A stretch of DNA of 64,000 bases, taken from a virus. Positions 29,101 through 44,100 of the stretch are shown one piece after another; position 1 is the stretch's first letter, and each line of letters begins with the position of its first letter. The position numbers were made by a program, and so were the translations under genes. Where the stretch lies: positions 1 through 64,000 of IMG/VR virus record IMGVR_UViG_3300008108_000042; one strand, 5' to 3'. The notes under the pieces were generated by a model that did not search any database, was not told where the DNA came from, and saw nothing but the letters and a program-made list of their open reading frames with translations.

Positions 29101-32100
29101 TGTAGCATTATATCTAACAGTAATTGTGCCAGTAGAATTTCTTAATATAGTTAATGCACCTGCATCAGATCCACTATTTCTAAAGTCAAGGAACGTCTGA
29201 GTTGCCGCTGTAGTTGGATAAATCCAACATTCAGTTGTCCAATTTCCAGATCCAAGATTAAATTTTTCAGTATCATTAATATATACCCAATCACTAGAAC
29301 CTAAGGTTCTTAATGATGCACTACCAAATTTAAAGAATGTAGTATTTAAACGAGATGTAGATCCATTGACATTAATTTTCCAGTTAGAAATAGTTTCCCC
29401 AAGTGTAAATGAACCTGTAATTGGTCCTGTATAAATTGTTCTAACTGAAGGATCACTATTTAATAGTGTAGTCTCTGCACCAGAAGTTAATCCATAAATT
29501 TTGGATGATCCTCCGATTACTGGGAAGTATGTTAATCCGCTAATATTTTTATATGAAAGTTTGCTACTATATAAAGTTTCTCCTTCTGTAAAATTGCCTG
29601 TTTTACCATTTACTGATAGTTTGATAGATGTGATAGTTTCATCCATTTCAAAATTGTTAGCATTTAATGCTGTATATTCAATTACATTATCTTCAATTGA
29701 TTGATATTCAATAAAGTTTGTATTTACAGAAACAGTATCATCATTAATATCTACTAACTTAGCAGAAGATTCGCTAATATCATCAACTACAACGTTTGGA
29801 TTTTCTGGATCGACAATTCTATTAAATACTAATCCATTAAATGTTGTTCCAGAATTAATTTGTAATGGTGCGCCATCATTAACTGGAATTCCAGTTACAG
29901 GATCTCTGTATGCCCCAAGGGCAGTAATTTTTACAATTTGTCCACTGCTCTTTCCATAGATATAATCACCACTAACAAGAGCAAATAATCCATTTGGATT
30001 TTGAGGTGTTCCTGTAATTTTACTTAATACAAGGCGATCATCAATTTGTCTAAATGATATTGGTAATCCTGTAGTGTTTAAACATGGTTTATTAACAACA
30101 ATTTCAGTGAAGCTAATAACCTCAACTACTTTTGTATCTTCATCAATTCCAGGTCCAGAAACTTCAGCACCGACAACAATTAAAGGTCTTGTAGGTGGAT
30201 AAGATACATTAGGTAAAGTTTCTAATCCATTTGCTAATCCATTAGTTAGGATTGCCATAGATGTAGCAATTGCTGATGCTTGTGATGCACATGATGGATT
30301 TGTATCATCATCTGGTACTCCTAGGTTGGGGAATGGAGCACCTACAGGTTGTGAAATTGGAGCACTATCAGTATAATACTTACCACTCTGCATAACAAAA
30401 TCTAAATTGCCAGATCCTGATGGAACGGATGTTGTTAATTGTACTTTTGTGCTATCTATAATTTTAAATACCTTGGTATTATTTGGAATTCCAGTTCCAG
30501 TAACTGTCATTCCTTCAATTACATTAACGGTACTTTGATCAACTAGTGTAATTGTTGAAGTACCATTTCTAATAACATTTAATTTTACTTTCCAACTACG
30601 CATTGCAGCAATAGCAAGATTTCTTGCATAATTGAATGCATCAATAGTTTCTTCTAATTGATTGTTAATATGAACAAGAGTTGATCCTCTATAATATGCC
30701 TCAGTAGATTCAATAATTCTATAATTTCCACCATACTCTAAATCGTCAGCAATTGCAGAAATTACATATCCAATATCTCTTGCACAAGTTTGATCACTTA
30801 CAGGAATTACTAAGTCTGGATATTTTGCTTTCACATATCCTAAAGCTTCTTGAGCAATAAAGGTAGAATTTAATCTAAGACCATTAGCAGCATCTGCATT
30901 AACACCATTTTGTCCAGTTACAATACCTGTAGTGGTTGAAGATGGAAGTTTAATAGTAGTTGAACCAAATCCTTGCTGTGTAGTTCCATTTTGTGCAATA
31001 TAAGTGATTGGTGTTGTACCATTAATTACACAAGGATCTAAAGCAAAAATAGTTACGTTACTGTCTTCAACAAGAGCATCCTTACCATTTAGATTTAATA
31101 CAGTTTCATCCTTGGTGAAAATAGTCGATGGATTTGTAACATCTGACCAATTACCAGGATTTCTTAGTGGAAGAGAACTTAGATTTGCTTGCTGAATACA
31201 AGTTGTTAAAATTGTTACTAGAGTAGAAAGTGAATTTCTTACGTCTGTGCAACCAAAAGGATTGGTATTTGAAGAATTTCCTTGTTCTGGTGAAGGATCT
31301 GCAATAATACTTAGATCTTTAACTGTTAATTGATTATTTGCAGCTTGACCTGCCCAATAAGCAACTTTTTGGAAACCGTAAATACTCTGTACTTCTTCTC
31401 CAACTAATCCATTTGCAAGAGGACTACCATCAGCAGTAAAGTAATACTTAGTATTATCCCAAATATTTGAATTACCGCCACTAGAAATATCTGCTGCTAA
31501 AGCAGTTGTAATATAACCCATGTCTCTCTTGCACTTCAATTCTCCAGGAGAATAAGGAGAATTACTAATAATTGTTCCAGGTAGTCCATTCAAGTTGCCA
31601 TTTGTAAGAGCAGTAGTTAGATACAATGACAATGTAGTAATTGTACTTCTAACATTAGCACATGAAGTTGCACTAGTATTTGATCCTGTCGCAGGATCAG
31701 CAGTGATATTAAGATCCTTAAATCCTAACTGATTAGTAACAGCTTGGATCATTAGATCTCTAGCTTGATTAAATGCATAGACTGATTGAGTTTGCTCACC
31801 TAATACACCATTAGTAATTAATGCACCCTGAGATGTAAAGTATGCCTTAATAGCAGTGATAGTATTGATATTGTTACCATCGTATAAATCTTGAGAAATA
31901 GCATCTACAATATAACCAATATCTCTCTTACATTTTGCTTTTGCTGCAAGCACTGATGGACTTTGTAGTTCTGGTAATGCAGTAAGTGTTCCCGCTTGTA
32001 AAGTGCTTGTCAAAATTAATACTAAAGTACTAATTGTTGATTGTACATCAGTACATGCATTTGGATTTCCAGATTGCAAATTAGATTCTAATACGTCCCC

Positions 32101-35100
32101 AACTCCTTCTACAGCTGGACCTGCAGAAATTGAAAGATCTTTATTATACAGTTGATTAGTTGCTGCTTTCTTCATCATGTCACGAGCCATATTGAAGGCA
32201 ACTACAGATTGATCAACTTCTCCATTTACACCATTACTAATTAATGTAGTTCCTGCAGTATTAAAGTATGCTTTAGTTGCAGTGATTGTTGAAGCATTTC
32301 CACCAATTCCAATGTCACTTGCAATAGCATCAACAATATAACCAATGTCTCTACGGCACTTATTTTCACCAGTATTAAATGAACTTGTTCCTTCTGATGG
32401 CAGTGTAGCAACACTTGAAGTGGAAATTGCAGTTGTGACAATAGCAGTTAGAGTGTCAATTGCTGTTCTAACATTAGCACAAGAATTTGGACTTACATTA
32501 CTTTGAGTTAAAGGATCTTCAGTTAAAGTTAAATCTTTAGTGTATAGTTGATTAGTTACCGCCTTCTTCATCATATCACGAGCCATGTTGAAGGATACTA
32601 CAGATTGTGCAGTTTCTCCGACTAGTCCATTTGAAATAGGAGTTCCTTTGTTGAAATATTGTAAAACAAACTTTCTACTATACTTATTGTTCTCTAAGAA
32701 TACATCTAGAGAAATAGCATCAATGAAATACTTAATGTCTCTTAGGCACTTAGATTTGCCAGCTACATATGATCCAGAATTTTCCGTAGGTAAACTTTCA
32801 ATTCCTCCAGTTCCAAATACAGTAGTTATGACACCAATTAATGTATCAATCGCACTTTGAACGTTTGCACAAGAATCAATACTTACATTACTGTTTGTTG
32901 CACTATCCGCAGTTAAAGTTAAATCTTTTACATATAATTGATTAGTTACCGCTTTCTTCATCATATTACGAGCCTGGTTAAATGCTGAAATTGATTGTGC
33001 ATATTCACCAAGTAGTCCATTTGTTAATGGTTGACCATTAACAAAATATTGCTGTGCAAATTTTCTAGTATACTTGTTTCCAAGCATGAATACATCTAGA
33101 GATACTGCATCTACCAAGTAACCAAGATCTCTACGACACTTCAATTCATTAGTCTGATATGAACCAGCATTTTCGATTGGTAGTAGATTTAAATCTCTAG
33201 CAATTAATGTTGTTGTAATTAGATTGGTTAAATTGTCGATTGATGTTCTAACATTTGCACATGATTGTGGAGATTGATTTGAACCGATTAATGGATCTGG
33301 GGTTAAACTTAAATCTTTCACATATAATTGATTAGTAATAGCTGATTTCATCATATCACGAGCCATATTGAAAGCAACTATTGCTTGATCTTCTTCATCT
33401 TGAATACCATTTGTTATAGGTGTGGTTGTAGCTGAGAAATACTGCTCTACAAATTTTCTACTATATTTGTTTCCTTCTAAGAAAATATCTAAAGAAACAG
33501 CATCGATAAAGTGACCAATATCTCTACGGCACTTTAATTCATTAACATTATATTGACCAGCATTTTCAGATGGTAGACTACTAATTGATCCACTACCCAA
33601 CGCAGTAGTTGCGATTAAAGATAGGTTATCAATTAGTGTTCTTACATTAGCGCATGAGTTTGTATTTGTATTTGATCCTGTGTCTGGGTCTGGTGTTATA
33701 GTTAAATCTTTAATAGTTAGTTGATTAGTTAATGCCCTCTTCATCAGAGTTCTAGCCTGATTGAATGCTTCAACAGAAGCTAACTCCTCTCCAACTAAAC
33801 CATTAATAATTGGAACACCATTATTAAAGTACTGTAGAACAAATTGTCTTGTATATTTATTTCCTTCTAAGAACACATCTAGAGAAACAGCATCAACAAA
33901 ATAACCAATATCTCTCTTGCACTTCAACTCTGTTGCCGCAGCTGCAGGATATACATTTAACATGTTATTCCATGCAGTCAGTACAATTTCTGTCTTGTTT
34001 AGTTGAATTAAACGATATGCATCATTAAATCTACTATGAGTATCACTTCTGGTATCACCTGGGAAATAGAAATCTTCAAACTGGACTGCAATCTCTGCCA
34101 GAGATCTATCTGCAATTTCGTCTCTATTTTGCTGAATTAGACGATAAGCATCATTAAATCTACTTGAAGAATTAGATTGAGGATCTCCAGGAAATACAAA
34201 ATCTGGGTGCTCAATTGCTACTTGAGCAAGAGATTTATCTAAAATTTCATCTTTATTCTGTTGGATTAGACGATAAGCATCATTAAATCTACTTTGAGCA
34301 TCTGTTGTTTGATCACCAGGGAATACAAAATCAGGATATTGAGTAGCAATCTCTGCAATAGATCTATCTGCAATTTCATCTCTATTCTGTTGAATTAGAC
34401 GATAGGCATCATTAAATCTACTATGAGTATCTGATTGTACATCTCCTGGATAATAAAAATCTGGATATTGAACAGCAATTTCAGCAAGGGATCTATCAAG
34501 AATTTCTGCTCTATTTGCAAGAATTAAGTTCTTAGCATCTAGATATCTATTTGAAACTAGTGGTTCAATTCCAACAGTTGAACCTGGATCAGCACCAAAA
34601 GTAAATGTTGGGAATTGTGTTTGAATTCTTGCAGATGCAGTATCAATAATTTCTTGGCGATTTGCTTGGATTAAACGATAACCATCTTTAAATCTATAAG
34701 AATTGGTAGGAGCTCCTGGATATACAAAGTCTGGATAGTTTGCAAAAATATAGGATTGTTGATCAGCAAATGCCTCCTTAACAACCTCATCTTTGTTTGC
34801 AACAATTAGTTCACTTGCATTTCTGTATCTTCCGATTGATGGATGATTAAGATTTTGAATTCTTGAAATAGTTGCGATTAATCCAGTAGATGAAGCTCTG
34901 ATTTCTTCTAATTCAATAAATTCATCATAACCTGTTTGAGTGCTTGGAACATAATTACTTACTGTTAGTTTAGTAATACCATTTAAGTTTGTAATTGTGT
35001 GATCGGTTGTCTTTCCAAGTCTATTAGTTCCTAGTGTAGTAATATCAATTCCAACTCCACCTAAAGCATTTGCATAAGTATTTGCTAGTTTAATTCTAGA

Positions 35101-38100
35101 TTCATCCACTCTGATTACATATAAGGTAATGTTGCCAGCTGGAATAGGATCTAGAGGAATTACACCTACAGGTACTGTATAACGAACTTCTGTGCCTGTA
35201 ACAAATGAGTGCTTTCCAATAGTAATTGTATTGCTTAAAATATCAACAACTTGGGATGAAGATCCATCAAATGAAACTGATGGTAAGACACTTTCAGAAC
35301 TAATTACTGAAGCTCTAACTTTTGAAGTTTGACCAACAATAGTACGTCCTAAATCAGGAATAACCCCTGCAATATTCTCAATCCAAATTTCGGATTGGAA
35401 TACCTTATCAATTTCAATCTGAACGTATTTTACAGTTGTCGCAGGTTGTGGAGGATCTGAAAATACAATACCTTGAACAGTTTTGGTAATTGTTTGATTG
35501 GGATTATCAGGATCAGGTTCTGTAATTTGTAGACCATTAACAATTGTATATGCTTTTCCAGGAGCTTGAACAATTCCATTTAAACTAATCAAAAGTTTAT
35601 CAGCACTAACAATTGAATTTGTACCATTAATTGTTAATGGGAATGCAGTTCTAGTTCCATCAAATAAACTAGAAATATCATCAAATTCTTGAACAGTTGA
35701 AGTAATAATTTGTTCAGATGAAGTAAGTCTCTTACTTCTGAATATAACAACCGAATTGTCAAATTCACTATATCTTGGTTCTACAATAGCAAATGATTCT
35801 ACAGTATTGAGGTCTGCAATTTCACCAACACTTACACTTCTAGTAACTTCAATTGAAGGATCATTTTTTCTAGTTTCTTGTACACTATCTAAGACTAGTT
35901 CTCCAAAAACTTGGAATCCAGCTGGATGAGTGTTTTTCTTTATGCTATCTCTCCACTTAGAAATTACAACTTTACTCTTAATAGCATAGGAGAAATTTTG
36001 ATAATAATAACTATCTTGTAATCTTTGAATAATTTCACTTGGTTTTCCAGTATCATCTGCAAATTTTCCAGATGTTTGTGTTACCGCATTGATATTTAAA
36101 ACACCTCTAGCTCTAGAGATATTATCAATAATTCCACTAGACTTCGATACTAATCCTGTTACTTTTTGCCCTTCAATGAATTCACCGCTATAATTTTCTA
36201 ACTTTAGAAGTCTTGGACCAGTTTGCCAACCATTATTTTTAGATACATATCCAAATGCAGTTTGTTCAGATAATGAATTGCCCTGATATACATATTCATC
36301 AGATAAAAATCTAGCTGTTTCAACTATAGCTTCTGCTGTTCCACCAAAACTTTCTGTGAATATAATTAATCTTCCATTTCCACTATTAATTAATGTAATT
36401 GCATCTCCAATTTCAGCTCCTTGTGGAGTTAATGCTATTTTTAGTTGATCTGCATCTAAAGAATTTTCAGATCCTGCAATTGCATAATATGTCTGAGTTG
36501 TAGATAATCTACCAAAACTTGATAATGGCAATTCTGGAGTTCCAATAGTTGTAGTTCCTTCAACGGCAGCAAAAGATATTTCTGCACCATTTGGAATTCC
36601 ATGAGGTGATGAGAATTGTAAGTAATTTAGATCAACGTTAACTACAAATGTGAAAGAAGATTTAAGTGCAACATCTGGAGCTGATGAATATCCAGTTCCA
36701 GGATTCTTGATTTCAATTGCAGAAATTCTGCCATTTTTAATAACAGCTTCAGCTTCTGCTCCCACTCCTCCACCACCTGTAATAATAACAGCAGGTGCAA
36801 CAGTATATCCACTACCAGGGTCAGTTACATTGATTGATCTTAAAATACTTGTATTTAATAACTGTAAGTTTACAGGGAAGTTAATCTCTGGTTTTAATGT
36901 ATAATCATGAGAGTAATCAAATCCAAAGTTATTATTTTTTAATTTTTTAATTTTTCCAATATTAGTACCCTTCAAATATAATGAAGATCCCGATCCTCTA
37001 GGTGGAATAATTACATTAATTTTTCCACCACCACCTTGTAATTGTGGTCCTAAAATACCATCAATACCTTCAATATCAATTGATCCAAATGTATAACCTT
37101 TTCCAGCACTAGTTAAAGATGCTGAGGTGATCTTACCAGTTTCATTTCCAGGTTCTCCTTCCAAGGTAACTTCAAGTTCAATAAATCCACCAACTCCGTC
37201 ACCAATAATAGGAATCTTTGTATATACACCAGGTTCATATTCAGTTCCTTGATTTTCAATTTGTATTCTTTCAATGGTTCTTACTGCGCTAATATCTGTA
37301 ACGACTGGTAATTTCTTATAAAATCCTCCAGGACTTACAAATTCAATATCTGCAATTGGACCATCAGCTGTTGTTGAAGTAGTGACATATGAAGTATTTT
37401 CTGCAATAGCAGGACCTTCTGGTTCAAAAGGTAATTGAATCGAGAATTTATAATCACCACTGGTAACAGTTCCACCAGAAGTAGAATAAACTTTAAATTT
37501 GCCTGCATATGGAGTTGATCTCACAATTGCATATGCATTTTCAGTAACTGGAGATTCATCTCCCAGGTGTGAAGGATCAAAATAATATGTAATACTAGAC
37601 GCTAAGTTATCCACTTTAAAGGTCACTTTTGGTGAACTTCCAGCAGCATCAATACCAGGAGTTCCAATTCTAATAATATTGTTGAATGAATATTCAATTC
37701 TGTTTAAACTATCTCTTGAGAAAGATAGGAAATAACCTAAATTTGATGGATGACTTAAATCGAAGTTGTATTGATGACCATAGATAAAATTAAGTACAGG
37801 AGACTTTGCGTAAATAATAATTCCACTAGCAGCTGCAGGATTAGATGTTGCATCTGCTGGTAAATTAAATGTGAAACTTCTACTTGAAATAATATCATTA
37901 ACTGAAAAACTTCCATCATATTCACTTGGAGAACCTACGCTCCCATTACCTTCAATAAAGATAATATTATCTCTATTCAAATAGTGTGCTGTTTGAGTAC
38001 CAACATAAACTTGATTAGTAGCAGAAATTCCAGATGGAATAATTCTAATAATTTTATCTACAGTTGTAATAACTGTGATGTTCTTAACAAGTCCTAATCC

Positions 38101-41100
38101 AGATATAGTTAAAGTTGTTTTTTCTGTACCAGCAGGACTGGTATTCAATGAAATCTGAGTTACATCTAGAGAAATTAGAGAATTTTTAAAGTAATTAGAT
38201 GTTGTTTGAGTTCCAATATATTCCCAAGTTATAGTGCCATCAGCAGCAGTACCTGATACATGTGTTGGAGCAGTAGATCCTGATGTTCCAGATACTGTAG
38301 AGCGATATACTAGTCCAGTAGTAGTATTCTTAACATACTGATCTGCCGAATAAGATGTATTACCAGTCCAATTTGTTACACTGTATAATTCATTAATTAA
38401 AATATAATAAATTCCTTCAGCAAAATCCTTAAATCTTGCAGCATCATCATTTGGAATTTTTAGAGTAAATGTTCCTGCAGTACCAACTCCAGGAGTTACT
38501 GTTGTTGTTGCAGAAGTGGTTGTTAAACTCCAAAATACGGTTGATTGATTTGCAACTTCATATACTCTTTCTCCTGCAACAAATAGACCATTGTAATTTT
38601 CAACAACTAGTGTCCTTGTTCCAGAGTTCCAAGAAGTAACTACAGCGGTCGATCCGCTGGTAGCACCTTTTACCTTGTTACCAACAGTAAAGTCACCAGT
38701 TCCACCTGCTTGGAAATTTAGTTGCGTTTTAAAACTATAAAGTCTATATTCTTTAATTTCATTTACATCATTAATATTATCTGAAACTAACTCTGATAAC
38801 TCAGTTATAGTTGTTTGATCACTAAAATTAGTTGCATCAGTATTATATGCTACGTACACATACTTATTTACAGTATCTACTTTTGTAATAACTGCATTCT
38901 GAGTTTTTAATCCAGTTGCATATACCTTTTCAGAAATAGTTGCACCTGGAGTAAAGTTTGCAGATTGATTTAATGTAAATCTCTTAACATTTCTAAATTT
39001 GGTTGGAATAGTATTTCTAATATAAAATTTACTACCTTTCTTACAATTAACTTTTAACTTAATACCACCTGGGGTAGGAATAGTAGCAGTTCTAGATGCC
39101 CAAGTATTTACTGATGATGAGCAAGTTACATAGTCTGATTGTAAATTTGAATTTAATTCATTAAAGTCAAGAATAGTTGCGTTATCAACTCCAGGAATAT
39201 AATCCTGTATATCAATTGAAGTATCTTGAACTGTGGATTGAGACCACGCAGAAGCACTACTGTAAATATAATTGTAGGTATAACTTACAGTAGTTACTGT
39301 AGCAGTTCCACTAGGTCCAGTAATAGTCATTCCTGGATAGATTATTGCGCTAGGTGAAGTTAATGTAAGTGTTAACACTGCTCCAACACCAAATCCCGAT
39401 AAACTATACGCTGACACTGCAGCTGATCCACCTGTATATGTAATAGTTTGGTTGTTGGCAAAGGATCCAGAAACAATAGTTGCAACAATATTTGCAAAAG
39501 TACTGTTGTAATTACCTAATTTATTTGCTTCTCTATTTTTATCAATTTTAATTAAAATTCCTTCTTTTGGTACAATAATTCCAGAGGAAAATTGATTGAC
39601 TGTTGCTGTTACTTGTTGTCCAGTTAATGATGATCCAGTATATCTTGCATATGGAGAAAGTCTAAATTCATCCACATATCCATTTAGAGGTTGAGTTGCT
39701 CCATTAGCAGATCCGATATAAATTGGATTTGGAGTCGATACAGTAGTTGCAGTAGATGAGTTAATAATTCTAACACCATTTAGATATACATAATAATTTA
39801 AATTTTCTTTAACTAATGCAATATGATGCCATGTATCAGATGTAAATGCGTTGGATGAAGAATTGCCTAAATTTTCGGCACTTCCTGTTCCTCTAAGTTG
39901 TAAATTAATAACTCCTGTTGCACGAGTATATCTTAGAGTAATATGGTTTGTAGATCCAACATTACCACATGAGAAAAGAACTGGAGTAGTGCCTCCTGTA
40001 GATCCAGATCTGAAAAATCCCTCCAGAGTAAAATTGGTATTTGACATTAAATTGCCAATCGGCGTTGATGCTGCAGGAATTGAGAATGCATCTGTAGAAC
40101 CACTTGGAATGTAAAGAGATGCAGTTCCATGCTTAAATTCTGCAGTACTAATTGTAGATGCTCCTCCGAAGGTAACACCGTTTCTCTTATTGAAACTTGA
40201 GTCTACTACAGAAGTGGAACCATTTACACCATCAAAATGATATAGTATGAAAGTATCTGAATTATAAGCACTATATCCAGATACTAAAGTATCTCCCGAT
40301 GCATCTCCATGAACAGATGTTGGATAGAATGAAAATCCTTTTGTTGTAGAGCTATTAGCATTTTCCGAAGCAAATAATTTACTATTTGAAACTAAATCTC
40401 CATCATAACTCAATTTAATTTGATATGAATATACTTCACTATCTGTAGTAACACTTGTTAAAATTTGTATTTGTCCAAAAATATCAATATTTGATGAAAC
40501 ATATCTTGTCTCTACTGCTGCAACATCCGTACATGAGAATGCTTTATGCCATCTTAAAGTTATAGTATCATATCCTGTATTGGGATATTCTATTTCATTT
40601 GCATTAATAGACATTACTGCAAATTGAGATGCTCCACTGTAATTATAAGTGATGATAATATCATCAAATTCATTAATTCTAAGGGATACATCACTGACAT
40701 CACTAACACAAGTAATATCCTTTATGAAATGTAAATCAATTGCTCGTGTACTTTCATTCCAACTTGCCTTGCCATAAAGTATATTAGTTGGAGCATTTGG
40801 AGTTATAATATCCAAAACTTCTCCAGTAAAATGAATATTGTCTTTGCTATCTATAGCAATAGATGTAATTTTTTCACTATATCCACCAAGAGAAATTTTT
40901 CTTCTCTTAATAACATCTCCATCATTTCTTAAGAATACAAGATAAGCATCCTGTGGAGATACTGAATTAGTATTTGTATATCCTGCAACGAATAAATCAC
41001 CATTTTTATCTGCAGCAATTCCAGTGATTGTATCTTGCCTAATAGCACCGCTAACACCAGATATTTCTTTTTGCCAAGTTAATGTGCATACAAGACCAGT

Positions 41101-44100
41101 AGAATTTTCAGTGTACTTTGCAATCACAATATCTGGATTAAATTGTGTTGTAGTATTTGGTTTTGTTTGACCAACTACAAAAATTTCTTGTCCTTTAACA
41201 ATAATTTTTTGGAAATCAGCATAACGTAAACCTTGACCTGGATATGGAGATGATAAACTCTTTTGCCAAATTAAAGTGCCACTATCATTGTATTTTGCCA
41301 TGATAGCAACAATATTTCCATTAGAATCTGCTGCCTTACCACAAATATAATAATATTTTTCTGAAGTTCCAAATATATCATTAATTACGACATTATTATA
41401 TTGTGTCCAGTGTTTCGCAAAGAAATAATTAGTTTTCTTGTAAATCTGTGGGTGTGAAATTATTAATCTAGGATCAAAAGTATATGAATTACCAGAATTA
41501 ATAATATTAACTTTTTCAATTACTCCTGTAGATTGCAATACTGGTTCTACAATTGCATCAGAACCATCTCCAGAAATTTCAATAGATGGAGGAATGTCAG
41601 AATTATAACCAGTACCAGGTTGTACAATGTCTAATTTTTCAATACCATCAATAACTCTCACTTTATAATCCTTTTGATTTTGGATCATAATAGGTGTAGT
41701 ATCAACAAAAACAGTATCTCCAACTTGTAAATTATGTTCTAAATTAGTTGAAGTACCACCATCATTTTCAGTACAAGTAATTGTTCCGATTGGAGTATCT
41801 CCATCAGATCCACCCAAAGCAAAAGTATATGCACTGATCGTTTTTCCTTCCACTTTAGAAATACGAGCAGAAACTCCATACCCATCAGTATCAGTTTCAT
41901 CAAATACTAATTTGTCTCCTACCTTGTAATTATTTCCAGCATTTTCAATTACATAACCATCAATTTTTGCGGATTCAAATTTAGTAGTAGTATCAATTTC
42001 AATATCTACTCTAGATTCTTCTCTAACTGATGGGAAATAGTCATATAAACCAATTACATCTTCTTGTCTATAAGATGGAATTGCATCAGATAATTCTGCA
42101 ATAGTGTCTCCAAGAAGTGCATTTGATAAACCAAAAGTAATTCTATCACCAGGTTCTAAGATACCTATATCAGATAGATATACCCAATTAACACCTCCAT
42201 CATTATAACCAGATCTTACTGTTGGTTGACTAGCACCAGAAATTGCAGTATTAGAACATCTATATAATTTACCAGTATTAAATCCGTCTCCATCCGAATA
42301 TACTATTTGCCCTGCGGTGTATTGTGTATTTGGTTCCCAACGACCTGCCTCTTTAGTATATGCATAATATCTTAAAGATATAGTATTTTCGATTGGATCA
42401 TATAAATTAACTATTGCTTTAATTTGTCTACTTAATGTAGTACCAATTGTTCTCGTTGAAGTAATTATACTATTTTCAGTAAAATTACCAACAACATTAG
42501 CTAATTCATATGCAATATTAATAAATCCACTTTGATCACTATCTTCTACTTCAAATGTTAAAAGTTCCCCATCTTCAGTAATATAATCCCCAACAATACC
42601 AAATGTTGTTCTGTCTAAATCAGTATCAACATTTTCAAAAGGATCCCTAAATCTTACAACGTCTAGTGGGAGATATGCTTGAATTGAATCTGCAGATAAA
42701 TTCCAAGCATCAACTTGAGAATAATATTTTGGACCAATAACATATGGGAAAGTAGGAATACCTTGCAAATTATCTAGATTTGTAGTATCTTCTACTATAG
42801 TTACAAAGTATGCATATGTTCCTTCTGGGAATTCTGGGGTTTTGCAAAATCTTCCGTTATATTCATCTAAGGTTCCCAAATTATAAGAGAATTCATAATC
42901 TTGGATAAATGATCCAGCTGGATATTCCGAGAGAAGTGGTCCGTCAATTCTTTCTGGAGAAGAAGATGTTAGGCTATCTAGCAACTTGTAACTAGATACC
43001 ATTCTTTCAATAATACTCTTATCATCTGTAGGGTCGGAATAACCATATGGTCCATAAATCGGACTACCATCATAAGCCCAACCTAAGATAGGAGAATGTA
43101 CTAAACCTTCAATTTTTTCTGCTACTTGTCCATTTCTAATTTCTAAGTTATCTCCTAAAACATATCTCAATTGTCTTGGGTCAGACAAATGAGCATAATC
43201 TCCACCAAATTGATTATTTAATCCAGAGAACACATATCCTCTAGATGCATCTAGTTGCTTTTCAAATGCATAGTTGAATATCCATTCAAATACCTTACAT
43301 TCAAATCTTGCACCAGATCCAACAGATTTTAGAACAATTTGAGTTGATCCTTGATTATAATTAATACCTCTGTTTAAAATTTCAATATTCAGAACTTTAC
43401 CAATAGAATCTCCAGAAGTCGAAATAATTGCTCTTGCCTTAGCACCAAAACCATCTCCATAAATTTCAACTTCTGGTGGAGAAGTATATCCAATACCAGC
43501 ATTAATAACCGCAATAGATACAATTCTACCATTATTAACAATAGCTAATGCTTCAGCACCTCTTCCACTAGAAACTTCAATGGTTGGTGCTGCAATATAT
43601 CCTTCTCCATAATTAGTGACATTAATATTTTGAATTGGTCCCCTAACTGAAGCATATGCTGAAGCACCATCGCCACCGCCACCAGAAATACTAATAGTTG
43701 GAGTTGAAGTATAACCTTCTCCACCAAAATCAACAAGAATTTTACTTAGTTTATTGTTAGTAATAACTGCAGTAGCGGATGCACCTGATCCACCTCCTCC
43801 AACGATTGAAATTAGAGGTTGGGAAGTATATCCATCTCCAGCATTTTCAACAATAATTTCCGTAATAGAACCATTTACAACAACATCAGCAGCTGCGCCT
43901 GATCCACCACCGCCAGTAAATACAATATTTGGTGGATTTCCTGCATCATAACCACCACCATTATCCAAAATTTTAATATCACTTAGTTTACCATATTTTA
44001 ATGATTCGCTGGATTTATAGTTCCAAACAGATACTCCATTAATCCAAGAACCTACTGCTCCTGGAGCAGTATCAGTCTTAACTGAAATTGTGTTCTGTGT

